This document shows positions 36,129 through 48,494 of a DNA stretch of 64,000 nt, piece after piece. The translations under genes and the position numbers were made by a program. This DNA is from Macrolepiota albuminosa. Taxonomy: Eukaryota > Basidiomycota > Agaricomycetes > Agaricales > Agaricaceae. The notes beneath the pieces are model-generated. The model saw only the letters and a program-made list of their open reading frames with translations, made no database searches and was not told where the DNA came from. The stretch spans positions 1,439,205 to 1,503,204 of the forward strand of contig JAMWFC010000051.1 in assembly GCA_027475525.1 (NCBI GenBank). The letters are read 5' to 3'. Numbering within the stretch: the stretch's first letter is position 1; the number at the start of each line of letters is the position of its first letter.

Positions 36129-38797
36129 TCATTCAACTTCGCCACAAGGCAAAAATAGTGGCGTACAATCAGAATTTTCCCTATCCGTGAGGTCGTCAAA
36201 AGCTTGTTTGTGTGAAATATTTACATCCTGCAATTAATGTCAGACAGTTATGTATGTAAGTTAATATTGTCGAAATAAAACTGACATTCTCTTCCGAAGT
36301 CAACATATACTGTGCTCGGCGCTTTAGTACATTGAGTCGCATGAGTCGGACACGGAGAAACACTATGGTCGCAAGCTGGATGCCGTAAACAACGATGTGT
36401 GCAACGAAGGCTTTGATATAACGTGGCGCATCGTTGGCACGAAATACTATACAGTTTATGAAATGAGTTTTAACGAATGGAGAAGGACAAGTGGTCAGAC
36501 CTTGCGGGCCAACTGCATTACCTACTGCCCAGGCACTACCTCAGGATAGCATGAGTAATAATGCCGGGATCAATATGAGCCTGACGCACATGAACACAAG
36601 TGACGAGGCAATGACTTGCTTCGTGCGCTGTAAGTGCGAGGCGTAAGGAAATGGAGAGGCTTTTAGGTCTAACACATACACCAGCGACATTGTTGCTCAT
36701 AATGGCTAGATTCAGGACAGCTACGGCTCCAAAGCCTTGGGTACAACTGCGACATCGAAGTAATGAAGCAAAGTTTACCTCTAGCAAAGAATACTCACTA
36801 GAACGCTATTAAAAGCCCCACCTTGGATTTGGCTGAAGTTTGAACACCTATCAGGACGTAAGTGTCCGAGAAGAAGATAAAGAGGAAAAACTTACAGAGA
36901 AAGACGATTGTCCCAGCGATATTGGGCAACGTATATAACTGAGAAAGAGACATCGGTTACAATAGCGGAAGGACGTGATTTTTTTTCGCAAACCTACAAA
37001 TGCGAGTAAAAGTTTCTGCTCGTATCTCTTGGAAAGATATGCCGCACTAAATAAGAATAGCATGATAATGGCACCTACCACTCTGTATTAGATCATCCAA
37101 TCACACAATTTTCTGGTGACGCACCCTGGGCAATCGCAAGCAAGTAGACCTGTAGCTGACTGAAGCCCTTGCGTTACTGTCAAAAGGCAAGATTTTTAGA
37201 TTGGCGAAAAGTTTTCTTACGAAAGCAGTCAAGATGATATTGGAGAAAGCCCCCAGTCCACCAGTAGGAAGGGCATTTGTGAAAGAAACGAGCATGACAG
37301 CCCATACAGTAGGGTCAAGGAATGCTTCAACTATCGCCGTGTCAACATTACGTCATTCCACATTAAAAGAGAAGTAAATCTTACTGGCTTGATATCTCTG
37401 AAAGAAGATTCAACTATGTAAGACTCCTCGCGATCACACGACCACAGACCTTGAATTCACGATTCTGGATGCCTGTCTCGTTCTTACGAACGCGCTCCGC
37501 CATAAGAAGCCTGTCTTCCTTTGACCAGCATTTGGCACGTATAGGGCTATCTGGGAGCCACCAAAGAACAAAGATACCCCATATAAATGTGACGCAGCCG
37601 AGGAGCTTCAAGTATTTGCGGTTTGATTCGTGCTCGCAATTGGTAGCCAGAAGAAGACTCACAGTAAATAGGACCTGCCAGTTTTTAAGCTTCACGTGCT
37701 CTATCTGAGCGATTCCATACGCGATCAGTCCCCCGACGCATTGTTGGAAGCCGTTCATCGAATAGAAAGCTCCTATCACAAGCGCTTGTTCCTCGCGAGT
37801 ATACCACATCGTTGACCTGTGTATGATTCACCTCACATTATCACACCAGCTTCTAAAAGATACTTACAAGAAGACAAAGGCTGGTTGGCAGACACATTCA
37901 AAAACTCCGAGTAAAGTCCTCACGACGACCAGACCCGCAAAGTTTGTACACAGAGCCGTGCAGGCAAGGACTGCTCCCCAAGCTACAATACTATACGGAT
38001 TATTAGTATGAAGAACTCACTCACATAGGAGACATCGGTCACGTACTTGAAAGCGAGGTATTTAGCAATAGGGAGTCGTTGAATAAGACGATTTGTTGGG
38101 AACTCCCAAATCAAGCTAAAAACGGGAATCAGGACGTTTACCACACATTAATCAAATTTTCCGTTAGGGTCAGCCCTCACATAGCAATGTATACTTCACA
38201 TAGAAAAGCGATCGTATTTAGGCAAGGTAAAAAATTCACAAGACACGCACCGCAAGTGGTGAGCCATGCGTATTGCTGACCCACGAGGTGGGCGTCCTCA
38301 CGAATTCCCATAATAGACGCGAAATTTATAGTGCTAGAGAGAATAATTCAAATCATCATGAAGAGCACAGGGCATGTTCCTGACCCCTTATCAAGCGTCT
38401 GAGCGACTGTTGGAAGCATAGGTTAGTAGGTACTAATCCCTGGATTTCGGAGCGTCGATACCTACAGTATGTAACGACCATGACAATCTACATTCCAAAC
38501 ATCGGTAAGAGAAAAGCCGTAGATACTCGATGCATACCAAAACTCGTTTATGGATCATCCAGCGTAGGCGTACGTTAGTTGCGTCGTCGATTACCACAGC
38601 TTTGGTCGCTGGAGACGTATGAGCGAAGAATTCCGCGACCTCGGCGTCAATTCCTTCCTGTGGCGCTTGAAGATAGTCAATCGCCGGGAAAAGGAGTGCT
38701 ATTTCAAGCTCATACCTGTTGTTGAGCCGCTTGCGACTGAATATAGCCCCTTACCATCTTCGAAATGTTCAACTGTAGCTTTTTGCGTTTCGGACAT
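36129..38797 (-). CDS. MFS transporter, ACS family (second copy), next to GH105
   Basis: Plasma-membrane symporter of the Dal5/allantoate-permease type. The start at 38797 (MSETQKATVEHFED) runs through a 21-nt exon into APQEGIDAEVAEFFAHTSPA, TNVRLRWMIHKRVL. Further minus-strand exons give MWYTREEQALVIGAFYSMNG, FQQCVGGLIAYGIAQIEHV, WGIFVLWWLPDSPIRAKCWS and EDRLLMAERVRKNETGIQNR, the central loop motif of the family, then ALPTGGLGAFSNIILTAF. The C-terminal exons read IKAFVAHIVVYGIQLATIVF and KQAFDDLTDRENSD, the usual cytosolic tail. At least twelve small exons; some internal ones are inferred. It diverges from the GH105 gene, so uptake of pectin-derived oligosaccharides or sugar acids is a reasonable guess. 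Confidence 0.82.
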
Positions 38798-39140
38798 AAT
38801 TGATCTCGGAAAGTCCACTGGATCAGTCAAAAGACATCGGCTTTTATTGAACAGAATCATCGCTAAGTTCTCGTATCCTATAGAGTTTGAGTGATCTTGT
38901 GACGTCTGGAAATGAGATTATCCTATGAAACGGACTAATTGGGGCAATCGAACGGAAAAGATTCCCCAATATACCTCACCTAACTCATCAGAAATGCAAA
39001 ATATGATCCAATGACAGAAGTTTCCGGGCCGCGGGCCGCGACATTAGATGCAAATGACGAATGGGTTGTTAGTTCTGGGGAGAGCAACATCCAAATCGTT
39101 GTCTTCCGACCTCGAGCCCAAAAGAACTTCAGAGATTTCC
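38798..39140. promoter_or_regulatory. divergent promoter region (MFS transporter / GH105)
   Basis: 343 bp between the two starts, or 250 bp if the upstream in-frame ATG at 39048 is used. It carries CCGCGGGCCGC at 39029-39039, matching the element upstream of the second Gfo/Idh/MocA gene. Confidence 0.55.
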
Positions 39141-40513
39141 ATGCCTACGAGAAACATCAACTCTCACAAGACCGCTCTCTTGGACCACATTTCACGCCTC
39201 ATTGAATGCCTTGTCAACTTGAAGGACGAGACTGGCGAGTTTTTAATGACTTTGGAAGATGGACGTGTGATTGATACGAAGGGCTGGAACGATTGGGAGG
39301 TGCAATTACATCCACATTGAATGACAAGTGACTGAATCGGACTCCATTAGTGGACACACGGAATTGGTAACATCTTTCTTACCTTACATTACCTTAGAGA
39401 TCTCTTCAACCATGTCCACCATGCACAGGCCTCTACGGGCTTTTGAAGTTCTACGAGATAACAGCTAATAAGAAGTCTCTGGAAATTGCCTTGGCCTGGT
39501 TCAAGGAACGTTTCGCAATCGGAACGACGAAAGTAAGTTATGAAGATTATATCGCAAAAACTGACGAGTACTAGTCCTCTTAGAACGTGAATACTATGTC
39601 ACCATTATTAACAGCTGCCTATCTTCATGAGGCTAAGCACGACGACTACTTCGTTCACCTGGACTCGTGGGCAGAATGGGTTATGTATGACATGCCCAGA
39701 ACAGAAGAAGGAGGTCTCCAACACATAACTTACTTGGTCAACAACAATCAACAGTTGTGGGATGATACCTTGATGATGTCGGTACTACCACTTGCGAAGA
39801 TAGGTTTGGTCCTCGAAAGGAATGAATACATTGAAGAAGCGAAGCGACAATTTCTACTTCAGTAAGAAGATTAAAATCATAGAAATGATATGCTCACTCG
39901 TGTATAACAGCATTAAGTATCTAGTCGACCACCAAACCGGTCTTTGGTTTCATGGTGAGATCACAACGTACTTTTGCCTGGTGTTGCTGTTTTAAAGTGC
40001 TCAGGCTGGACCTTTGAAGGACGTCATCACTTCGGTAGGGCTAGATGGGGACGAGGGAACTGCTGGGTTACTGTCGCAATACCTGACTTCATTGAAATGC
40101 TCAAGTTACCATCCTCAGATGGCTTGAGGATGTTCTTAATATCAACCTTGGTTGCGCAGATAGATGCCTTGGTTTCCCTCCAAGATCAAGCATCCGGACT
40201 GTGGCATACCATTCTTGACGATGCAACGTCTTATCTAGAAGCTTCGGCAAGCGCTGGATTCGCATATGGAATGCTCAAGGCGCTGCGTCTGAGGCTCATC
40301 CCTAAAGAAGAACGTTATATCACTGCAGCCAACAAGGCAATTCAGGGTGTCTTGGACAACATTTCGGAGAAGGGAGAGTTGAAGCAGGTGTCGTTTGGAA
40401 CTCCGGTGTTCAATCATGTGGAAGAGTATAAGAGAATACCTTTGACGAGCATGCCGTATGGGCAGAGTTTAGCATTACTGGCGTGCACGGAGTACCTCAG
40501 GACATTCCTTTAG
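39141..40513 (+). CDS. GH105 unsaturated rhamnogalacturonyl hydrolase
   Basis: Removes the unsaturated galacturonyl residue left on rhamnogalacturonan fragments after lyase action, a late step of pectin breakdown. Motifs of the alpha6/alpha6 barrel are in order: WNDWE joined to WTHGIG, GLYGLLKFYEITANKKSLEI, NVNTMSPLLTAAYLHEAKHD, NNNQQLWDDTLMMSVLPLAK (catalytic Asp region), HQTGLWFHGWTFEGRHHFG, RARWGRGNCWVTVAIPDFIE, ALVSLQDQASGLWHTILDD, YLEASASAGFAYGML, and a C-terminal LTSMPYGQSLALLACTEYL. No signal peptide is seen, in line with intracellular fungal GH105 enzymes. The start could be 39048 (MQMTNGLL) instead. Paired with a divergent transporter. Confidence 0.9.
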
Positions 40514-40569
40514 GAATGCATAGATATGGATACAGAAGTGGAAGTCTGTCAAGCAAGTGAATATTTTAA

Positions 40570-42426
40570 CTAAGTGCGAACCTTGACACGGATATGGTAT
40601 GTTTCTTCGTACACGGGAGTAAAAAAGTCCTTGAACTTCGTGAAATCTCTAACCTCGGGTCAGATTCCGCACCGATGTAATGAAATCGGAATGTACCCAT
40701 CATCACATAAATCCATTTCAAGCTTTCTGAAGATATATCCGAAGATCAAATATAACTCGCACCAGGCAAGGCTGAGACACGGGTAAGTCATCGGCAGCAA
40801 GAGTCTTAGTAGACTTACTTGACACCCATACACATTCTCGGACCTTTGGAGAACGGGATCAAATACTTTTCCAGCTCTTTGGAATTAGACTGCATCCAGC
40901 GTTCCGGCGAGAAGAGGTGTGCATCTCTGAAAAGATTCATATTGGTGTGAAGACAAGCGACGCTGACGCCTACAATAGTCTAAAGAGAGTTAAAATAAAG
41001 GAATGGAGGATCAAAAGGGAACTTCACTCCTGCAGGAACATCGTGTCCAGAGATCGACATATTAGTAGGCCCGACGATACGAGGCAAAGGGGTAACTATT
41101 CCATGGGACATTCGAAGAGACTCCTTGATTACTGCCGTCTAAAAAGACGAGTCATTGATACTTCTCTAGAGGTATGGTTTGATAGTCACCAAATATGGTA
41201 GCTTTTCAAGTACGCAATAGCCAATAGGTGTATCCTGATCCGGCCATGCACATTGTAACTCTTGTAGGAGTTTGTTATGAATATCAGGATCATGGAGCAC
41301 GTAGAAAGTCCCAATTGCACATGCATTTCCCGGACTTTCGCTACCAGCTTGAATTAAAGAGAACGTTTCTTGGACAAGCCTACGGCAAGAACGTCCGAGT
41401 CGTTGATTTGAGCGATCGACGAGATGATGACATATTGTCTGACTTCCTGGGTTTTGTAGGAGTGTTTCATCGTGAAGCATACGATCGATATACCGAGATA
41501 TCATCTTGTTTAGTTCCGTAAACGCCGTGATAGAGGTGGGCGATAGATTTTGAGCAATACGCTGGGGAAGGTAACCCAAGAAAGTCATAAAGGAGGGCCA
41601 ACATTTCATTATCCAGATGGATGGAATTGCTCTTCGAGTCGAAACGATGAATGGGTCATGAAAATCCTGTGCATCAAGCGGGCTTTCGTAGTTACAGAAA
41701 CAATATGATGCAATAATTTCCATGGTCAAACAACGGAAGGCAAGCATCATGTTCGCAGGTCTTTGTCGGTGATTCGCCGCAAGTAATGTGACGAGCTTCT
41801 GTACCTACACAAGGAGTATATTCAAAAACGGAATGAAAATTACGAGCCTTTAATACCTTATCATGTATTACGCGCTCAAATTTCAAAATAGCACGTCTTG
41901 AAAAAAGAGGTGCCAGTAGATTCCTGCGCGATTTAGAATCTTGTGGTCTAATGGCTCCAAAGGCGGACTCATCGGCACCAAAAGATTGGTAAAAGTGTTC
42001 ATCTTTTGTGAAATGTGAACCAACAGCATATATGGCAGAGTGAGCTGCGTAATCATTGAAGTGAAGCTGTGAGTCGTGATGAGCCTTCCAATTCGATTGG
42101 GCTCAAATGACAAATTGACCTCGTTCGGCGCAATTCTGACGACATTGCCTGGAAATGAATGTACATATCAAATTTCTCGACTTCATCTAAAAATGCAACC
42201 ACTTACCATAAATCTTGTGTAACTGGATCAGATGCTGCAGGAGTTCTCCTTCTCGGTATACTTCATAATAAACCTTATAAAAGGGTGTAATTGCAGCGAG
42301 GCGAGGTCCAGGGAATCCTCGAAGACGATGGAAGAACAGTCGATGGATGGTCGTCAAAATCGCATCCAGTATGACGATACCAACAATGGTGTAGCAGAAA
42401 CTGCTCCAGGGACCACATAGAGTCAT
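40570..42426 (-). CDS. cytochrome P450 monooxygenase
   Basis: ER-anchored heme-thiolate monooxygenase. The start at 42426 gives an N-terminal membrane helix (CYTIVGIVILDAILTTIH) followed by the proline hinge RGFPGPRLAAITPFYKVYYE. Visible landmarks in order: VVRIAPNEVNLSF, the I-helix region QETFSLIQAGSESPG (threonine of the usual A/GGxxT motif not obvious), the K-helix ESLR, the PERW motif, and the heme ligand loop FSKGPRMCMGVNLAW with Cys. The last exons give LYLIFGYIFRKLEMDLCDDG and DFTKFKDFFTPVYEET, ending at 40570. About eight introns. The family number and substrate cannot be assigned by eye. It lies tail-to-tail with GH105. Confidence 0.88.
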
Positions 42427-42720
42427 AATGAGTGTTTTTATGTTGCTATTACACCGTCATTGAGCAGATAGATATATACTGCGGCCACGCTTCCGACGAG
42501 GCCATCCGTGGACATGATAATGTAGAAGGAACAGAATCGTGTACACCGGGAAAAAGGCAATTTTGACGTTGTTGACAGCTGGATTATGCAAATCTGGCAG
42601 ACATGGAACCTGGATAAGGCACCTTTATCAGTAAGGGAGACCGGGAATAAACTCAATCTTGCCATGTGTAGGTTTCCATCGTATTCCGGGTCCCCTCACG
42701 ACTAGCTGAGGAAAACGTGA

Positions 42721-43301
42721 TCATGGCATGTGGCCATGAAGAAGCATCTCTTCAATTTTGACAGCAAAGTCACGGCGGCGGACGTAAGTTTGGTGGCGTA
42801 TGTAGTAAAAAGCCGCTTTGTGCAACATAGGGAAAATGAGCCAATGAAGCTTGTTGTAATTATTCTACTGGAACAAAAATTGTCAACTTGTTGCTGGGGT
42901 TTGACGTACCTGACTTTGACCTGACTACATAGAGCGAAATTATTGAACATGTAGGCGATGTATGTGTTATCGGCCATGAGCCAGGAAAAAGAAGCGGGGT
43001 GTTCGGCGTACCTGAAGAGTTGCAAGATGTGAGAAAAACGAAGCGTAAATTATCCAGGGAGGCTTAGTTACCGGATCGTCGCTCTGTTTGACCACGGAGA
43101 CCGTGCAAGAAGTCTAAAATCTAGGGTTATTCTTTCTGTAAAGTTCAAGGTGTAAACAACTCCGAGGTCCCTACGAACGTTTGTGTCACCATGACACATC
43201 CATCGAATGGCCAGGAACCGCACGCCCTTTCCATTCTCGAAAAAAGGTCGTCTCAGGCCTGTATTGATCACATTAGGAACGGGGACTGCCAGATTGTGCA
43301 A
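42721..43301 (-). CDS. unidentified multi-exon gene, 3' part
   Basis: Three consecutive exons on the minus strand join in phase: one ending at 43072 (read from about 43301; RPFFENGKGVRFLAIRWMCH, TERITLDFRLLARSPWSNRA), 43011-42921 (YAEHPASFSWLMADNTYIAY, MFNNFALCSQ), and 42864-42721 (NNYNKLHWLIFPMLHKAAFY, YIRHQTYVRRRDFAVKIEEM) with a stop at 42721. Consistent GT-AG introns and long frame-keeping make this a real gene, but I recognise no family. The aromatic-rich segments could be membrane-associated. Further 5' exons may reach about 43,710. It sits head-to-tail behind the P450, so co-function is possible. Confidence 0.5.
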
Positions 43302-43882
43302 CTACTATCAAGGAACATGAGAAACTGTTGACGATTGATGAATTAGATCAAGAAATACTTAGAGGCGAACCAGAAACACCTTGAACAACTGTGTGGCAAG
43401 GAATATTGGAAGACAATACATTGGGCTATCGTTTCCAATTTTCGATAGTTAACTTGTGCCATACTAGCCAGCTCCCTATCCTGTTATAGCTCAATGTGAA
43501 GGAAGGCAATGAACATTTCTCTTGAGAGTAGAGGTTTGATGGGGACAAACCAAAGCGACGCGTGAGACGGTTAGTCCTGCGCAACGAAATGTGAAACGTT
43601 GAGATCGGCAAATTTAAGCAACTGAGTATCCGCCATTCATCGACCTTGAGTTTCGATCCTGACAGAAGAGGAACTAAAGTTACCCGGGAGGCCTTTACAA
43701 TATGATCCATATCATCTCTGAGAATAGCCTTTCAGAGAAAAGAGAAAGAGTCCCAAAAAGCGGTATCTGGAGTCATTCTCGAACAAATTAAACGACAAGG
43801 CAGATGATAATACATGTTTGGATCAGACAGTGGAACGTATTTTGTCTCCTTACTTCTCTGTTGACGAATAGTTCGGGGATTA
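43302..43882. other. possible 5' exons of the unidentified gene
   Basis: A 94-codon minus frame (43710-43426) may contain upstream exons, but I could not connect it by unambiguous splice sites. The right end holds the 3' end of the UBX gene. Confidence 0.3.
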
Positions 43883-44864
43883 TTAAATGACAACAACGTT
43901 ATGGAGAAGCTTACTCTGTCCCATCTTCAACCATTTAGGTATCTTCTTGCCTATGGATCTCGTCACAGAGCCAGACGCTGGTCCTATCTTAGACGGCAAC
44001 GAGTCATCGAAACTAGGAGGCGTTGGAAGATCCACCGCTTGAGCAAGTAAATCTGGACGCAAGGGCGCCGGAATATTAGAACCTAGTATTTGCAGATCAG
44101 CGAAAGGATCGACAGACGATCATAAATACAAGACCATTCAGAGACTCGTCCTCAAACCTCAATAGAAGGACAGAAGAAGGCGCTAGTTGTAATTGTACTA
44201 AGCTGAGGTCTCGAACTCGCGGGTCCGAAACCTTCAGATCGCGTTTCGGAGGTGATTGGTCTGGAAGCAAATCACGATTGTGTCACAAGCCATTCACAAG
44301 AACGAGGGTCATACAAAGAATGAACTTGATCGGCTTCACATCTTCTCGCAAAGAGTTACGAACGAACGCGTAAACGGAACGAATCTTGTCTGTAGAAGGA
44401 AATGTACGCTCTAACTGGGTACGATCTGTGAACCTGATGCGGATTGTGGTCTGCTTGCCCTGAGATTTGAACATCACTCGCAAACAATAATCACTCACAT
44501 TTGGCCATCTATCTCGCTTGGCCTGGTCTCTCGCCTCTCGAACAGAGCGTAATTCTAGTGGGGCATTAACAAGTGCTTGTGTGCGTGCGGCTAAGGTAGA
44601 CTGTGCAGCTTTGAGGTCTGCAGTGGTCGGATCAAAGTACTCATCGGGGAGTGGCGCTGGTACAGGAGGTCCAAAGTCATTCTCGAAGATCAGGGGATTG
44701 CAGAATTGACTATACTCACGGGGAGGAGCTGGAGAAGATATCGACGAAGGTTTGTACACTTTATACGTAGCTTGACTACCTATCTCATCTTCGGGCAGTT
44801 TAGGCGCATCAGGGCGCGTAGCAAGGTTAGTGGAAGGTTCAGCCACTGGAGATGTGCTTGACAT
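43883..44864 (-). CDS. UBX-domain protein (TUG/Ubx4-like C-terminal part)
   Basis: UBX domains bind the AAA ATPase p97/Cdc48 and act as its adaptors. Start taken at 44864 (MSSTSPVAEPSTNLATRPDA). A conserved helix precedes the domain (LKAAQSTLAARTQALVNAPL, ELRSVREARDQAKRDRWP). The UBX fold reads TTIRIRFTDRTQLERTFPST, DKIRSVYAFVRNSLREDVKP, IKFIL and, across the intron, YQSPPKRDLKVSDPRVRD, then LQLAPSSVLLLRFEDESLNG. The order resembles TUG/ASPSCR1 and Ubx4, but the N-terminal ubiquitin-like domain of that family is not visible upstream, so the gene may be shorter or have unseen 5' exons. C-terminal IGKKIPKWLKMGQSK. Confidence 0.82.
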
Positions 44865-45379
44865 TTCTCGAAAATCAAAACAAAGGCTGAAGGAAAGCCG
44901 CGTCAGTGGCTGGCCCCACACGGTTCTTAAACTTAGGTAATACATCAAGGACACCCAGTTTGAAGATTATGTATGTAGCTATTGGAATCGAATGATAGTT
45001 TGTAAGAATGTACGCTGCAAACGAAAAATTTGTTAGCAAATGCAAGAAGGTACACAGCAGAAAAGTCAGATAAAAGGACAGTTGTCTCATAACATTCACT
45101 CCAGGACCGCTGGCGGGCAGCCCCTTTGGTGTAGAGTGAACAGCAATCGAACGCAAATTACGAGTAAAGCATCACGAACATAACGATAAAAAATGGGACT
45201 CACAATACATTACATGTAACCATGGCAGTCACTATACAATCCGAGTTCCTTCTTTGTAGTTGCGGCTAACGAGCCAAAATTTTACTTTTTTATACGCTTG
45301 AAGATTTGTAGCTGTTTGGTGGAAGTGAATTTGCTCCGCCTATTCCATCGCTAAGAATTCCGCTTTTCCCCTCAAGAAC
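44865..45379. other. divergent region between the UBX and PITH genes
   Basis: 515 bp. A minus frame through 45156-44875 contains a hydrophobic run but no recognisable domain. It could hide 5' exons of the UBX gene. Otherwise promoter sequence. Confidence 0.4.
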
Positions 45380-46383
45380 ATGAGCCATCACCATAACCAC
45401 GGAAGTTGTGGCGATGAGAGCCATAATCACAATCATGACCATGACCACGATACCGCGGACACTGGCCCGCAAGATAATTTATACATCCACATCGATCGTT
45501 TCAACGTTGTCGCACTCAATACTACTGGCAAAGGTCAAGATGTCATTAAACCATGGAATGAACGTTCGAATGAGTCTGTAGTACGTTAAAGTACGCGTGT
45601 TAGCTCATGAATGTCTCACACGAGTACACAGTCCATCGAGTCTGATGCAGATGATCAGATGTAGGCAGGAAATTGAATACGGCTCCTTGACTTTCTTCTG
45701 AATCACTTCTAAAATTATGCAGGATCATTCGCATACCTTTCACCGGGTCCGTTAGACTTCGGTCTCTTCTTCTCAAATCAGGCCCAGCGGATCAGACACC
45801 CTCCAAAGTTCTTCTGGTTTGCGATACTGTTGAGTCGTGAAGATATAACATGCCTAATTCTAGGGCCATCCCTGCAGTACGCGAATGCTGCTCACCTAGA
45901 CTTCGATGACGTCGCATCCCAAAAGCCAACTCAGGAATTCGCAGTGGCACAGGGACGTGATGTAGGCGAGTATGCTGTGAGGTATGTATCAACTTCATAA
46001 ATGTGTCACGACGGTTTTGACCTGCTGCATGACTTCTCTAGGACGACCCAATTTTCAAACATATCCTCCCTCACTCTGTTTTTTCCCGAGTCACAAGGTG
46101 CCGAGACCACCAAGATATATTATATTGGGCTATTGGGACACTGGACAGAGGTAAGAGATCGAGAAAGCGAGCAGTTGACATCATATTAATGATTCTATTC
46201 AGCGTAAGAATAAGCCAGTCATCACAGTTTACGAGACTCAGGCCAATATCGCCGATCACCCTAAGATTCAAGGCATGGACGGGATGTTCAGCAAACCTGG
46301 TATGTAGTCCGACAGATGAGATGAATAATAGCTATCAAAAAAGCAAGAGCAAATATGTAGCATACGAGTATCATTGCCAATAA
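45380..46383 (+). CDS. PITH-domain protein (proteasome-interacting thioredoxin-type)
   Basis: PITHD1-like protein made of a PITH domain, the module also found at the C-terminus of thioredoxin-like TXNL1, which binds the 26S proteasome. It starts with a His/Asp-rich leader (MSHHHNHGSCGDESHNHNHD). Exons join as DNLYIHIDRFNVVALN, IESDADDQMIIRIPFTGSVR, LRSLLLKSGPADQTPSKVLL, YANAAHLDFDDVASQKPTQE, TTQFSNISSLTLFFPES, GAETTKIYYIGLLGHWTE and RKNKPVITVYETQANIADHP. The final small exon (AYEYHCQ, stop at 46383) is less certain. No thioredoxin domain is attached. The His-rich leader may bind metal. Confidence 0.86.
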
Positions 46384-46573
46384 GGAATAGCTTTTTTGTC
46401 GAGACTTCCAATCCAGCATAGAAAAGTATACCGTCATTACCAGTTCCTCTGGTTAACCGTGCGCTATCATCAAGCTCATTCATCGCTCTCCTCGATGACG
46501 AGACTCCGCAGACTGCGGCCTTTGACCATGAATCGGAGCATCTCGTGGAGGGGTATGTACCAGTAACAAGTGC

Positions 46574-48494
46574 TTAAGATATTTTCAATGAACTCAACCC
46601 AATACACAAGATAATCATTCTTACCTGGGCGGGAGATAGACCAAGTAAGCTGACATTACTGTGTTGGCTCAGGTTTTTCGGTGCATTTCTTGCATCAACG
46701 GGCAATACCACCGTCCCCCGGCTTCTCCCAACGAGGTCTAGACGAGAAGGATGACTAGAGCTGACGCCATTGACAGAATCCGGATGAGTTCCATTCTCTG
46801 GGTCACCAGATTCCGAGCTTGGTCCCCACGCAATGATGAAAACGCCTAGAAAGGTTGCAGCACAACCATACAAAAAAGTTACAACCTCATGGAACTTCGC
46901 CCTCCTGAAGTCTCCATATAGAATCGCTGAACCAATAATAGCAGATAGAGTGAACAAGACAAACTGGACAGGAATGACGACCTGGATGTAAAAGATATGC
47001 GCTCGGCTCAGTAATATGAGAAGGTACATAAAACCCACTTTACTATCAAATCGCATCAGGGCACGATTAAGGTATCGGATTTGTCCAACCCCAGTGATGA
47101 TCAGCACCTGCAAGTAGGTTGAGCAAAAGCTACAAAAATTAGTCATCGACACAACAACGTACAATAAGAATCGGATAGGTGATCCAGTTAGAGAACATGA
47201 TGATCCATTCCAGTGTCAATAAAGTAGAAATTGCCTTAGTAGACAATACAGTGAAGCCGCCTCCAGAGATAGTAAGAACAATAAGTCACGAGATAAGGTT
47301 ATAACGCACCGAACAACGCGCATAGACCCACATCTATAAAGACCCACTGCCTACCGGCTTTGCTGTGGGACAATGCACCCAAGATGACTGCACCAGCGAG
47401 GTAAACACAGGAATAGATAATGAACGGAGTCTGGCAGATGGCTTCGAGAAGGGCATCAGGATCAAGTCGGGTAGTAGATGCATTTGTGGCGAGAACAACA
47501 GTCACAGCTCCAATAATAGCAATAACGATTCCTATAAGGTCGCGCTGGAACCTCAATTTAGCGGCGCCTTATGAATGGAGGATTTTTAGCGAACCTTTCG
47601 AAAACGTTCTCCCAGTAGGAGAGGAGCAAACAAACAATTCGCCATTAATGCGAACTACGTCTATTGTCAACTCATTGACCTGGGGACACACGGAACCCTC
47701 TTACGGTGCCAAGCGGAGCGACAACAGATGCGGGAGCCCATGCATATGAGATGAAATTGCCTGTTTCACCAACGTTCATTAAAAAGAAGCCTACCCACCT
47801 GTTTGCAGTGATTATATTACTTATAACCAAAAGAACCTGACGTAAGGACAAACCATAACTTAGACTTGAGGTATGCTGTCTCGTTTCGGTCCTCAACCAT
47901 GATTTGCCTATGAGATTTTGAGCTTTGTCCGCGCAAGGCAGTCTCTTCTGACACCACGTCGACAGCAATGACACTGTCGAGGGAGCCATCTGACGTAGAG
48001 CGCCCTGATTTCTGCCGGCGGAACCATGTTGGTACAGGTTGATAAGCAGAAGCTAACGGGGGACGATCTTTATCTGCAACACCATCGCTTGTCCCATTTG
48101 CAACTGATCTATAGTCAGGCGCATGGGAGAGGGCAATTAAAGGACCGGTCTCCGTAGGCCTGGTATTTGAAGGGGAAAGATCGAGCGGGGTAGCTGTTTG
48201 TGTAGCATCTTCAACGTGCTCGTCTAGACTCGGTCCACTAGAGTGTCTACGCCGGGCTCCATTGACAGAGGCGGTTTCTTGACGCTTGACTTGCAATCCA
48301 GCTTCGATGCGCCTGTGTGCAAGCTTTTGGAGATTCAAGGCAAGAGAAATAAGAACGTTGCCAGATACGGCAATCAGGATACCAATGGTAGTTGCTTTCG
48401 TTAGTTTGGGAAGATCATCCTTCGTCCAGAAGGCTACTGAGGTCCGGCCTCCAAGGATGGGAGAGGCCAGGCCAATGCCGCCGGGAGCCGGCAT
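46574..48494 (-). CDS. NIPA-like magnesium transporter (DUF803)
   Basis: Nine-helix NIPA-family protein, related to Mg2+ transporters and the DMT superfamily. It starts MPAPGGIGLASPILGGRTSV, then helix 1 TIGILI AVSGNVLISLALNL in two parts and a long cytoplasmic loop unusual in length (about 150 aa, with ETGPLIAL and QPVPTWFRRQKSGR). The core follows: WWVGFFLMNVGETGNFISYA, WAPASVVAPLGT, RKRDLIGIVIAIIGAVTVVL, FIIYSCVYLAGAVILGAL, then ITGVGQIRYLNRALMRFDS and VIPVQFVLFTLSAIIGSAIL, ending with GCAATFLGVFIIAWG and a hydrophilic tail. The stop at 46574 is reached by reading through a good GTAAGA donor after LGLSPAQ, so the true C-terminus may be longer. Confidence 0.84.
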
